The position numbers were made by a program, and so were the translations under genes. Positions 50,397-61,900 of a DNA stretch of 64,000 bases are shown here, in pieces. The stretch comes from Cyclina sinensis (Eukaryota; Mollusca; Bivalvia; Venerida; Veneridae): positions 30,069,290 through 30,133,289 of the forward strand of contig JAAONU010000016.1 of the NCBI GenBank assembly GCA_012932295.1, read 5' to 3'. Positions within the stretch are counted from its first letter, which is position 1, and each line of letters starts with the position of its first letter. The notes beneath the pieces were generated by a model. That model saw nothing but the letters and a program-made list of their open reading frames with translations. It did not search any database and had not been told where the DNA came from.

Positions 50397-50723
50397 GTAA
50401 TCCATATCGGGACGATACGGACCATCTTGAAAAAACTACACTGATACTTTTTTAAAACCATATTTATTATTTATTTAACCTTCTTAATTATGAACTGACA
50501 TGTATATATGGTAACAGGGTCTTTCAAATAGCTGTTTGAAAGCTTTAGGGACGATACGGACCATGGGACAATACGGACCAGACGATACGGACCAATTTTG
50601 TTGGTAATCACATATCGGGACGATACGGACCATCTTGGAAAACTGTCTTGATACTTTTTTACATCATATTTTTATTTATTTAACCTTCTTAACTGTGAAC
50701 TGACGTATATATGGTTATAATAT
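50397..50723. repeat. Direct duplication with GACGATACGGACCA motifs
   Basis: Two ~115-bp copies (from 50397 and from 50605) share ATATCGGGACGATACGGACC, ATCTTG, TGATACTTTTTTA, TATTTATTTAACCTTCTTAA and GTATATATGGT. Between them lie closely packed variants: GGGACGATACGGACCA, GGGACAATACGGACCA, GACGATACGGACCA. It is upstream of the RMND5 start and has no coding content. Confidence 0.8.
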
Positions 50724-50830
50724 GCTTGGTCATGTATTAAATGATTCATCATCACTGGTCTCGGTCAGAGAAATTCTTGAGAAGCTTTTATGTATACCGA
50801 CCAGGTTAGTGTGTATTGTTTTTATTCTTA

Positions 50831-50872
50831 TTTTAGAATAAAATACATAAAATATATATTTTATTCTAAAAT
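50831..50872. repeat. Perfect 16-bp-stem palindrome
   Basis: ATTTTAGAATAAAATA and its complement TATTTTATTCTAAAAT are separated by ~10 bp of AT sequence. It would form a stable AT hairpin. No element could be built around it. Confidence 0.7.
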
Positions 50873-51187
50873 GATATATAATAGATATCATAGCGACGGT
50901 ACAGATTCAAATTTCTGCTGAAGTTGTCAAAATATTAGTATGAACCGTGTTTACCAATAGTGACTTCCCTTTTTTACAAATTTGCCATTTGTCATGCAAT
51001 TGTGTCAATAGAACAGAAACTGCGAAGAAAGGTTAACATGTATTGAAAGAATTGTTTGTCGGTTAAAAAAGCATAAGAGAACTGTAAACAGGCTCCAATA
51101 GCGTTTAAAACTTGATAGCAATATTCCTCAGCTAAATGAATTAACTGGTGACAAATCGACCATTCAAAAAATAGCACGATATTCAAC

Positions 51188-51874
51188 TTTTTAATATCAC
51201 ACCGTGATATTTCTGCATTTAATAATATATAAATGTTTAATTTTTTGTGGATCAGATTTTACACAAGTTGAGTCATTCTGAAATTGTTTAATTGTTACAT
51301 GGAAAAGAGACAATTTTTATATATCAACAGATGCAAAGATCATTACTTTATTACAATGGGTAAAGTGTTGTTGATGCACACAAAGATTTGCATTTTTTTG
51401 TATTGTGTCGATAAGTGTTCACACTTTCTATTTATAGATATAAAAAAAATTATGTGGGCAGATAAATAAAGATACATTTAATAAACAGAAATTTACTACA
51501 TCCAAACACATATAAATTGACTGCTAGTAACATCATTCTTTCAATTAGTGCAAACTCCACGCACTGGTTATGCTACGCTCAGTAACCACTGCCTTCACAC
51601 GAATCACATGATGATGGTCTTTTCACATGATTGTGTCAAGATGGCGATTACGCCAAAGAAACCGTTGAAACATTGTTTCATCTGTGATAACACTATAATT
51701 TGAGCTCTGGTGTCAAGTCTGCCGATATGATTGACAAAATTTCATTTCTGTTAAAAAAGAGCTTTAGTACAGTAGAGGTAGCAAACAGGTTACTTGGAAT
51801 ATGCAGATGACTTGAATGATTTCTTTTTCAAAAGCGGTCATAGAGTTTTGAAATAAACGGTGTGATATTAAAAA
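51188..51874. mobile_element. Possible 687-bp element with 18-bp perfect TIRs
   Basis: TTTTTAATATCACACCGT at 51188-51205 is exactly complementary to ACGGTGTGATATTAAAAA at 51857-51874. Similarity continues a little inward (CACACCGTGATATTTC and CACACCGTTTATTTC). No unambiguous target duplication is seen. It encloses the coding remnant at 51642-51830. Confidence 0.5.
51642..51830 (+). pseudogene. Frameshifted coding remnant, possible transposase N-terminus
   Basis: After CAAG, ATG opens MAITPKKPLKHCFICDNT and then stops. The next frame carries coding-like text VKSADMIDKISFLLKKSFS and then EVANRLLGICR before a TGA. A Cys pair (CFIC) followed by a helical segment resembles the N-terminus of transposon proteins. 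It may be the lost 5' part of the gene at 52796-54592 (inference); the join was not resolved. Confidence 0.4.
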
Positions 51875-52795
51875 TTATTCTCATAATATTTATGTTCCTG
51901 AAATTATTTTTTATTTGAGTTCACATCTAACACCTTGCAGTCTTGAAACATTAGCAAAACTGTGTTTACTTTTTAAAAAAAATCAAAATTGAAAAAAATC
52001 CTATTGTCAAAAATCTTGATGAAAATGTTGTGATGGCGGAGATCTAATCCTGTAAGAAGAGATCACTTTGTGGGAGATCGCAATTAGTGAAGTCGGAAAA
52101 TTTCTTTAGAATGAACATGAATTTCAAAATTATAAAATTATGATCCTTTGTTGTAGATGTAGAATAAAGATATAATTTAATATGTATATGGCTGACCAGA
52201 AAAAGGTGTTTTATCATCTTTCATACTCTACCTAGCAACCACGGCTTATCAGTTAATCTATCGCTAATCAGCTGAAAATCTGGTTAAATTTGATGGTCGG
52301 TGTACTTTTTGCTTCATAAAATCAATATTTCTAAACCTATTTCAAAAGCAATAACATGCTTTGAAAGGTAATAAAATTATCTTTCAGATGCTATAAATTA
52401 GTTTCTAATCAATTTCCTACAATGCCATGTGCCCTTGTTTTTTACCCCCGACCAGCAATGTTTTTGACAAGTTGTAAACAATTAGCAATCAGACGTATCG
52501 CCAATGACCCCTTTCATCTTCAAACAACAATGCGGCGGGCTAAATGCTGTTAAATATTCATGAATTTAATTTTAGATGAAAGCTGATTGGCTGACCTTTC
52601 CGAGGGTGTGTCTTAAATTAGTATATGACCTCCCTATCCGACAATATAATTCACCAAAGTTAAAGAAAAATTTACGTCGTAAATCATCTTTTTTTGTGAA
52701 ATTAAGATCAATTTTCAAAATCTTGAAGGTTTAATAAAATGATTTGATACCAAAATTATATTTCAGAACGAACTATAAGTATTCCGCGTTTTAAT
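51875..52795. other. Intergenic stretch, no clear gene
   Basis: AT-rich DNA upstream of the transposase-like frame. Scattered non-AT segments (52490-52640, with GGCGGGCTAAATGCTG and CCGAGGGTGTGTC) could be promoter sequence of TTC1 or of the element. No exon with clean splice sites was found. Confidence 0.35.
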
Positions 52796-54592
52796 TTGAA
52801 ATGTCATATTGTCACCGGCGCTGCTTCGCATTACCAATCCGCCATCTTGAAAACCCGTGTTGCAAAAGAAAATGCAGACACTATACAGAGAGTCACAGAA
52901 AAACACCTTAATGAGCTATCAATAATAAAAGATAACTCTGAGTATCTGACAGAGACTCTTCATAAATTGGCCTTTACAATGAGCGATAGGGCTGCAAATG
53001 AAAAATGAGCCGATCAATTGTTAGATGAATGGAGGGATGAAATGTTGAGAGACTATGAAGGAAATAGTAATGATGTGCATCATTTCCATTGCATGGCACA
53101 TGTGTTGTTGGGGCTTCACAACTATGTTATACCAAACCTAAAAGAGCATGAGCAAAAGCTTGAAAATGAAAATGGACCAATTGGAAGGAATTCCCTGTCC
53201 TACTTCAGCTCATGGAGTAAGAAAGAGAGTGTTGTTAGTCGTGTTGTGCGAACTACATCTGAAACATTTGGACCAGCAGGTGATCACCTGGGTTTACGTG
53301 ATCGATGGGATGCATACTGTGCAGAGCATGGTGTTAAATTCCTCATAGGAAATTACCGCGACAACCGCTTTAATGCTCTGTTTCAAACTGCGGCTGAAGT
53401 GTACATACATAGGACAGACTTCATTAAAGTACTGGAAACTGTGTCAAAGCCAAACATGAAATTGAAAGCTGTCAAATCAGACCTAGAGTCAATGGAAGTG
53501 TGTTCTCTTCTGCAGTGTTTAGGCTTGTACTACCACAAGCTAACAGGGCCATACTGGAACATGATCACATGTGGGACAGTCAGCTACTTTGAACTCTCTT
53601 CACACATACAAGAAATTGTGAAGTTCCTGACCACCTGTGAAGAAACTCCAATGCATTTATTAGTAAAAAATGAACACTGGGCTTCAACTGATCTTCTTAA
53701 CATTAGCCGAGTTCCGTATCATGATAGGCTGGTAGACAAACTGTTTGAGTTGAATGGAGAGACAAAAGACAAGTTATTGGCTGTAATACCAATAATTGCA
53801 CGTGCAATGCTAAAATGTATCAGAAAGCAGCTTGACGATTTTCTCCCAGGTGGTAAGTTTGAAGACGTGCCTGTAGAGATGTCTAAAACAGCAGCCTTTG
53901 CACCTGTAACCAACCTCTCATGTGAGCATCATTTTGGAGACTTGGACTCTAGTCAGAGGAGACGGCCACATGCATCAAATCACCATCATTCATCAGTCCA
54001 GATGCTTAAGAGAAATTGTACGCAGATAAGTGACTGGATTAGTAAAATGGACAGTGACATGAAGTCAGAACTACTTAAATCAGCTAGGAAAGGTGGGAAA
54101 GAGCTAAGAAGAAAACATCGTGAGCATGAAAAAAGTGTTCTAATTGAAATCCATGAAAATATGATGCAAGAAGTAGCAAACAAGGGGAGGAAAAGAAAAA
54201 TTAATGACAGTGAAAATCCAAGTAAAAAAAACAGATGTGATGATATCAAAGAAATTGATACAGTGAATGAAAATGACTCACATACCATCAAAGAAATTGA
54301 AACAGTGAACGAAAATGACTATGTGGCAGTTGCCTACCAGGACAACTGGTATCCTGGGATTGTTGAGAAACTTGTTGACACAGATACTGTTTTTGTTAAG
54401 TTCATGGCACCTTGCAAAAAAGATGGCATCTTCCAGTGGCCAGCTCGTGATGACAGACAATTAGTCAAAAAACATTTCATATTGTGCAAAAATATTGTGC
54501 CAGACTGTATGAGCTCTGGTAGACAGTGGTATGTGAAAGAACACTCAGATATAACAGATGTGTACAGCAAATTTTATTCAATGTATTTTTAG
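52796..54592 (+). pseudogene. Transposase-derived gene, hAT-like core, one in-frame TGA
   Basis: One frame runs 52796-54592, with a TGA at 53006-53008 as its only interruption; after it 524 codons stay open from 53018. Before the TGA is LAFTMSDRAANEK and after it HHFHCMAHVLLGLHNY. Together they resemble the hAT-type order of an Asp motif then a Cys/His motif (…DxAxN … CxAHxLxL). A helical middle follows, then AFAPVTNLSCEHHFGDLDSS and a basic segment. An imperfect duplication (DIKEIDTVNENDSH / TIKEIETVNENDYV) leads to a C-terminal module VAVAYQDNWYPGIVEKL..FVKFM, like a chromatin-reader/Tudor-type barrel often found in invertebrate transposon proteins. AATAAA lies 9 bases after the stop. The N-terminus seems incomplete. 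The long open frame suggests recent origin or constraint. Confidence 0.6.
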
Positions 54593-54595
54593 CTA

Positions 54596-55944
54596 TGAAC
54601 AATAAAACATGAAACACTTCAGTTACTGTGACATCAGCAGAACATTTATCTTCAACATTTTCATATCAAGTTTTAAAATCAGATATATTTTATTATTTAC
54701 ATATTTGCTTTTTTCTATTTTTAATGCTTTGTAATGATTTAAGAATGAATTAATGTGGCTTATAATTTTTATTCTGTGTCCAGACAGGTTATTTTTAACA
54801 TAATTAAAACTCTTGTCGCAGATGAAAAATAAAATATAAAAAAAACATATTTTTTGGTGGAGTTTTTATATTATATATCAATAACTAATAATCCTGCCTT
54901 AAAACTGATTGCAGAAATAGATTCTACAGGAAAAATGCTAACAGACTGCAAAGTTTCATATAATTCTGTGAAAAAATAAAAAAAGTTATGAAAGATTAAG
55001 TGAAAAGTGACTTTCGCGCGGGTCCATGAGTTCGCATCTATTTCTTATATAAAACAGCACTTGGAATTTCCAGAAAAATGGCCATTTTCACGAACTTCAA
55101 TCCTGCATAACTTTTTTATTTTTCAAGATAATTTAAAAAAATAAACAGTTCTGTGCTTGAAAAATTCAGGACTTGCAGAAAATGTTATTTTAAATGCATT
55201 TATCTGAAAATGAAAAAATGGCTGTGGTTGCTACTCTACCTCGCTAATGAATTTTTATATGCATTAATAAGTTTGAAAAGTCAGTAATGCTTTTACTATC
55301 AAAAGTATGATTCTCAGTTTATTGTCAATAAAAATTTTATTATGCATAAGAAGTATTTAAATTACAAAAAGTGCATTTAAACTTAAAACTTTTTTTATGC
55401 TGGTACAGGTTGACTGATCAAAGTACAAGTCTGTTAAAGTACAGTTGACTTTGGTGAGAGTTAACCAGTTTCCTATAATTCATTTAGTCATACAAGGTGA
55501 AGGTTAAACAGATATTTACTCAACAATAATGACTTATTTAAACCTTACTAGAATTTTGAAATGAGCACCTTTTCTTAGACTTTGAACCTAGTGTTTTGGA
55601 TAAGACACATAGTATTCAAATTAGATGAAGTCTTTTTACATGAGCCTGACTGAAGTAATTATTAGAATATTCATGTAGTAATTATTACACTTTTCATCCT
55701 TAAATCAAGAATTATTTTCAGTTCTTAGTAATTTGTACAACGTCAAAGTTAGTAATATTAAAGGTTCATTTTAGAAAGAGAGAAGGTGGGATTGGGGCAG
55801 GGAGGAGGGGAAGCAAGAGTTTTCTTTTTAACCAGCTGTATGAGTTAGGCACTATACTAGCATTATGAACTTACGTGGAAGCTTTTTTTTTTATAATAAT
55901 CATAGGTTGTAGGTTAACTTTTTCTTTGTTCTTTTTCTTTTCAG
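54596..55944. other. Spacer between the transposase-like frame and TTC1
   Basis: AT-rich, with AATAAA at 54601-54606 serving the upstream frame. No exon or RNA gene is apparent. The first exon of TTC1 is not recognised, so the TTC1 promoter may lie here or further upstream. Confidence 0.4.
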
Positions 55945-58900
55945 AATAACTTATGCCCAGATAACGGTTGAACTGTTTTTCATTTAGAAGAAATTATGGA
56001 TAATACACTTGCAGACAGGTTAAATAGTGTTCTTGAAGATGGACCTGGAAGAATTCAGTCAGGCAAGACCAATGAAGATAAGTCAGCCAGCAGTGATTTA
56101 GTGTTAAACAATGATAGTTCAGATTTGGACCTGATAGAAAATTCTACAAAGGAAAACTTTGAAGCAGACAATACTAATGAAACTGAAGAGAAAGTCTGTG
56201 ATAACAGAAATCAAGAGTTGGAAGATGGAGCTGAAAAATTACCAGGAGAAAGTCTTGAAACAAATGTAGAAAATTCAAAGTTGGTGCCTGGTGACATTGG
56301 GGATAGTGATGATAGAACTAAAAAAGAAAGTGCAATAAATGAAAACTGTGATAAAGATATGATAGAAAATTCAACTAAAGAGGGAAGTGAAACAAAGGGA
56401 GACAACTGTGAAGACAACAAGGAAGATGAGGACAATGATGAATTTGCAGATTTCAGTGAAGAATCAGGTTCTGATGCAGAATATGAGTCCGCAGAGGAAG
56501 GGGAAGAAATACATACTGACAAACAAAACTTGAAGGAACTGGAGGAAACTCTAACAGAAGAGGAGAAAGAGGTTTTTATATTATGCTTCATGTCATTTTT
56601 CAAAATTATTTCAAGGTAGTTTTATCACAAGATTTAGCAATATTGATAAATGCATCTTTAGGTGCTTTAAAATGAAATTATAAGAACTACTATTTCATTA
56701 TCATGGAATTTATACACCTCTCTGTTACACTCTCTGCCTTACAGTAAAATAGACTGTTCTAAATTTGTAATGCAAAAGTTCTGCAGGAAGAAGAACAGAG
56801 AAAAAGACATGGATGTATGCCAAACTTTCCTTTTCTCAGCTAGCATTGGCTTAAACTAATGAGACTTTCACTCTAAAAAATAGCTGTACAGATACATTTG
56901 AGCACCGCTCCAGGAAAACCGGGCTTAATGACAAAAATTTCGATTTTTAGTTTTTTTGATAAATGAATACAGAAATATTTGAAGGTAAAAAAACTGAAAA
57001 CCGTTTCTTGCTATTGTGGATTTTAACGATTTTATGGCGATTTAAACACAATAGGTGTCAATAATATATGAGGAAATTAACACGACGTCGTATTGACGTC
57101 ATTTTTTACATGTCATGTCCATTTCGCAGGAAACAATGGTTTCATCTTCCTTATAAGAATAAACTTACAAGCACACAACATTATAAAGATGACTGTTAAT
57201 TTACTTAGATTTAAATCGTTAATGGTTTTTCAATGAAATTGAAAAGCATTGCACATATGAACTTTCAAAAAAAGTCACTGATTGTCGTCAGTGGCAGTAG
57301 CTGGGCAAGTAATATCTTGGAAAGATGGACGGACATATGGACGCACGTTCTTGTACAAATATTCCTGTCTCTGCCTGGATAGCCCTCCGGCAGGAAGAAC
57401 AGGTGGTAAGCTGGCAGGGAACTGAGCACGGGGGCGTAACACCTGCACCTCAATTTCTTCACTGTCACTCGAAGTCCGGACAACAACAACGCCAGGCTTT
57501 TGTGCACTCAGACGAAAATACTGGTATTTGCTGGAACGATACAAAAACAAATAAGAAAATATAGATATGAAACATATACTACCAAGCTTACAATCTAACA
57601 TATTTCTATTAAAATTTGTGCAATAGACAGAAAAAAATACAGTTAATACAACTCGCCAATGATTATATGCAAAACGAAACCATTTCTTATTTTTAAGTTG
57701 AACCTGTTCGCATTAAAATAATGCTGGTTTAATTACTTTGATTATTACATATTATCGTTTATAACCTAAGAATTCAACTTATCCAGGAACTTATAATCTT
57801 ATTTACCGAATGCCGGGAATAGATCGTATGACTGGGTCGAGGAATGATCGCCAGTCTCGCCACTGCCAGGCCGGATACCGGACCGCAACATTTGTTGTTG
57901 AAGATTTGTTAACAACTGCCTCCAGCTGGTCTATTCCGTCGCAGTCTGAACGGCGATAAAGCTTCTTTAGTAAAGCAAATCCACCATCAATCAAGCAACG
58001 GGCGTGACCCGGAATTTGCATCATTAGCTCGATTTTCTCGTGTCTCCCAGTCATCACACGCCATAACAGATATCCGATTATGTAGCGGTTTTTATTTTGC
58101 CCTGTAAAATAACAATTTTACAACTTCGTTGTTGTTGTTATTATTATTACTATAGCCGGGTACAGCTATATGGGTAAAATGCAGTTATTATCATTATTGT
58201 TGATGTTGTTGTTTAGTAACTTCGGTATTTTGATGTGTCAGACAGAACACTGTCAACATTTATCCGAAAATATGAATACTATTATACTTAATGATAAAAA
58301 AGATTATTTTAAAAATAGTACTATCTGTCTGTGTAAACTGTACTACTTCTGTTTACACCTTACACGATGCATTTTTTATTTGAATCGGCGATGAGTGTTA
58401 TGCATGATTTAATGAAGAATAAACTTGTCGTTAGTTTTTTTTGTAATTTTCATTACCTGGGCAGTTGTCTGCATGTATGGCACACGCCGATTCTCCGGGT
58501 TCACGCCTTGTCTCCATCGCCCAGTCTATCATAGAAATGACTGCGTTCGGGCCGTGTGTGCTTGTTCCGTCTGCTCCGATCGTTTCATTCTCATCAACCA
58601 GAAAGTTGAGTTGTGTGGGGATGTTGTCGATACGGAAGCCAAATATTTGGATCTTGCGTAATGTTGTAAAATATACAGGACCCATCTGTCGTGCATGGTG
58701 TGGAATACACACATTTTGACTGAAGTCAAAAGTGTAATGGATGTACCGATCAGTGTCATTAGATTCACGAGAACGTTTCACACAGGTGTTATACATCTCA
58801 CGTTCTTTTTGGGCCGCTTGTACGTGGCTGCGTAGTTTTTGGGTAGACTCCAGCTTCTCTTCCTCAGAGATAGAGTCCATAACTTCCTTTCGAAACCGCT

Positions 58901-61900
58901 CACACGTTGCACAGACGTCATCACGTGGACTTGCTATTTTAATGTGCGGAAGACATGATCTCCAGATATTATTAAATGTGGAGTACTTCACCGCTCGTGT
59001 TATCGGAACTGTCTCTGCACAACTTCCTATGTATGACTTGTGAACAGCAACCTTCGTGGTATCACTGGGGAGATACACTGGAGCATCACCGTCACGACCA
59101 CATGGTGCTGCTGGCTGGGGAATACCAATCTCATCCGCGTAATTGCTTATGAATTGGACCACAGCTCGGACATCCTCAAACTGCAAGGACTTGGCAGGTC
59201 TTTTACCTACGTTTTTATGTACACGTGGCACGACACCGTTTACTTGAACGTGTTTCATAATGTTCTGCAGTGCATGTTTACCTACATCGAACACCAACAT
59301 AAACACCGCTTTGCAAACTTGGCGGCCCCTAAATGTAAAGTCATAGTGTGACCTCTGCCTCTTTTTGCCACGCTGTGTTGTTTCCTTCTTAATGTTGGAA
59401 ATAATCGAGGTCATGATGACCATTTCCTTCTCAGACTTGTCCATTTCTCTAATGTTTAAAATGTTGCAGCAAAGTTCAGAGTCTGTAAAAGTGTCAATGC
59501 AATGTTTATTGCAACACCCTCTGCTTCTCATTTGTTTAAGTCTTTCAAGGTCGGGATCGACTTCCGTATCTTCCCCACTACTACTGCTGCTGCTGTTGTC
59601 ATGCTCTTCAACGAATCTCTGAACCCGATCATCTATATCATTTCTACAAGTGTCTTCATCTTCTTCATCAGCCACCTCTTTGTCACTTGCTTCATTTTCA
59701 CTTAGATCGACGCTGGCCTGCGAGGCAGTCGGTGTTCTCCCAAAATGTTCTGAGAACAAACTTTCCAGCTCCTGAAAATACACAAAGATCCACCCATCTA
59801 ATTGAATTGATTGAATGATATTTAAATAAGCGTTATTTTTAATCAGAGTCACTTGACGTAAAGATTTCGACCAAGATTCTTTATGAATATGATCCCAGAT
59901 TTCTAACCAGGCAGTTCATAATAAAAATTAAAGGAAACAGACGAGTCGGTAGGGATTATCACAACAACAACAACAAAAAGGTAAGGATGGCTCGCGCCCG
60001 TATTGTTTCAAAAGCAGTATAAGATCTAGATCTAGATGAAAATCTAAAAAATGATATAAATTCACGTAGATCTAGTAAACTTTTTAAAAATTAAGTGATT
60101 TCTTAAGTAAGCACTAAATGTAACCCGGACTGGTTTAGGATATATATGTCTATAAAAATATTATACATATTGAGTAAATAAAAAAAAAACATAAAAATAG
60201 ATACGATCGGGTTTCGAACTCGTGCCCAAAATATACAAAACTATTGAGCGGCCGTCACTGTATCCACTACACCAAACTGACAACTGACATGACATGTAGT
60301 AAATGTTTTATATGTAGTTTTAGCCGTGCCCGCCAAATGACAAGCAACTGAGAAATTTAGCACTCATCAAATTATTTCTGATTGTGTTGAATCAGTTAAT
60401 AATTTCAACAAGGTTTAAAAAAAAAACGGATCTATTTCATCGTTAAATGAACTTACACGTTGCTAGTTAATCTTCATGGCTAAATATGGTTTAAAAACAA
60501 TTCCGTTTGCAACAACACCGAACATTGTTTAAAATAAGAAGTAAAACCTAAGTATCAGTCGAAAATATTGTAATTTGCCTTTATGTCATTAAAATCGTTT
60601 CTAAAAATGGTTTTGTAAAAAGTCCGCGAAATCCTAAAAAGTGCGCCAAATCAATATTGTCAGAAAATAAGAAATCAAATAGGTTATTAAATAAAATATT
60701 GGCATTCCGATGTATTTTACTCACCTCAAGTTCACTATCCATCTTTTACATTCACTAGCACGGGATCAAATACCGAGAAATTGCGTAAATAGTGTTTAAA
60801 ATGAAACTTGCTCAAAGCGAAAGTAGTAAGCGATGTGTTTACAAGTGACGTCAACAGTTTTCGACGTCATAACTGAGATGTCATTAAGCCCGGTTTTCCT
60901 GGAGCGGTGTTCATTTATATGCATCTGTGCATTGTGATCAAGATTAGCACGGTTCACTACACTGTTACTTCTAAGTTTTAAGTTCAAACTCCCATTTAAA
61001 TGGGTTTTGGTCAGTCCAGACCTCCTGAAAGATAAGTCCATTTTAGAAATTTTGGCAGGTTTAAAGTATGTTGAATTTTTGTTCTTGTTTCAGGAGCGAA
61101 GAGGCACAGCACAGGAAATGAAGGAAGAAGGAAATGAATTGTTCCGCTGTGGAAGCTACAAGTCAGCTATACGTATTTATTCCAGAGCTCTAAGAACTTG
61201 CCCTCTTAAGTATGCTAAGGATAGAGCAATCATGTACTCAAATAGAGGGGCCTGTAAAATGAGATTGGTATGTATAAAAAATTAACAGTGAATTCAAAAA
61301 GTAACAATTTATAATATATGTCTGTTGCACAGATCCAGAAAGCTAAAAACTTGTCATATACCTGTCTCTTGCACAGATCCAGAACAGCAAGTTTTTTGTG
61401 ATAAGAGGTGTCAGTTAAATTTTGAAGACAATTGAATAATTTTTATGTATGTCATTTTGTGCCACTGTCAAAATTTTACAGGAGGAATATGAGGATTCCA
61501 TAAAGGATTGCAGCAAAGCCCTTGAACTTCATCCACATTATATGAAGGCTTTGATGCGAAGGGCGGAGTTATATGAGAAAACTGAAAAGTTAGATGAGGC
61601 TTTAACTGACTACCAGAAAATACTTGAAATTGATCCATCACAGCACACAGCCAGGGCTGCCTGTATTGTAAGTGAACTAGGATGTTTTTATCTTCTTATT
61701 TTATAGCATTTTACGCTTGGCTAAAAATCTGTCTTATCATTTTCTTGATGAATTAAGTAATATCTGAAGAGTTCTTTCCATTTACCAGTAGTTAAAGAAC
61801 AGTTAAAGGAAATCCATATAGCTCTAAATGTTTGATAAGTTGGCCTTTTGTCATACACTCATCAAGTTTTTGTGACAGTGGTTAACCTTTGACTGACATG

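Larger units (their letters stand above)
56900..60912 (-). mobile_element. Complete autonomous DNA transposon, Sola-like (4-bp TSD)
   Basis: Terminal inverted repeats lie at 56900-56933 and 60879-60912. The left end reads GAGCACCGCTCCAGGAAAAC and continues to AATGACA; the right is its complement with one mismatch at base 3. ATTT flanks both ends (56896-56899 and 60913-60916). The interior is a single four-exon minus-strand transposase gene. Subterminal GACGTC motifs occur on both sides (57083-57100 and 60847-60868). The 4-bp duplication and DDE-type protein suggest the Sola superfamily, but this is inference. A tRNA-like segment lies at 60201-60285. It is inserted antisense in a TTC1 intron. 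Confidence 0.88.

Noticed and set aside
53006..53008. TGA as a selenocysteine codon
   Set aside because: No SECIS-like element is evident and the family context (transposase) gives no reason for one.
52186..55262. AGCAACCAC segments at about 52232 and 55222 as inverted ends of the 52796-54592 transposon
   Set aside because: Only ~10 bp match, with no target duplication or extended similarity.
56211..56603. Minus-strand Ser-rich frame
   Set aside because: It is the complement of the acidic TTC1 N-terminus; Glu/Asp codons read as Ser/Leu on the other strand.
58465..59705. Several plus-strand frames over the transposase
   Set aside because: All are antisense to the intact minus-strand exon 2 and lack independent support.
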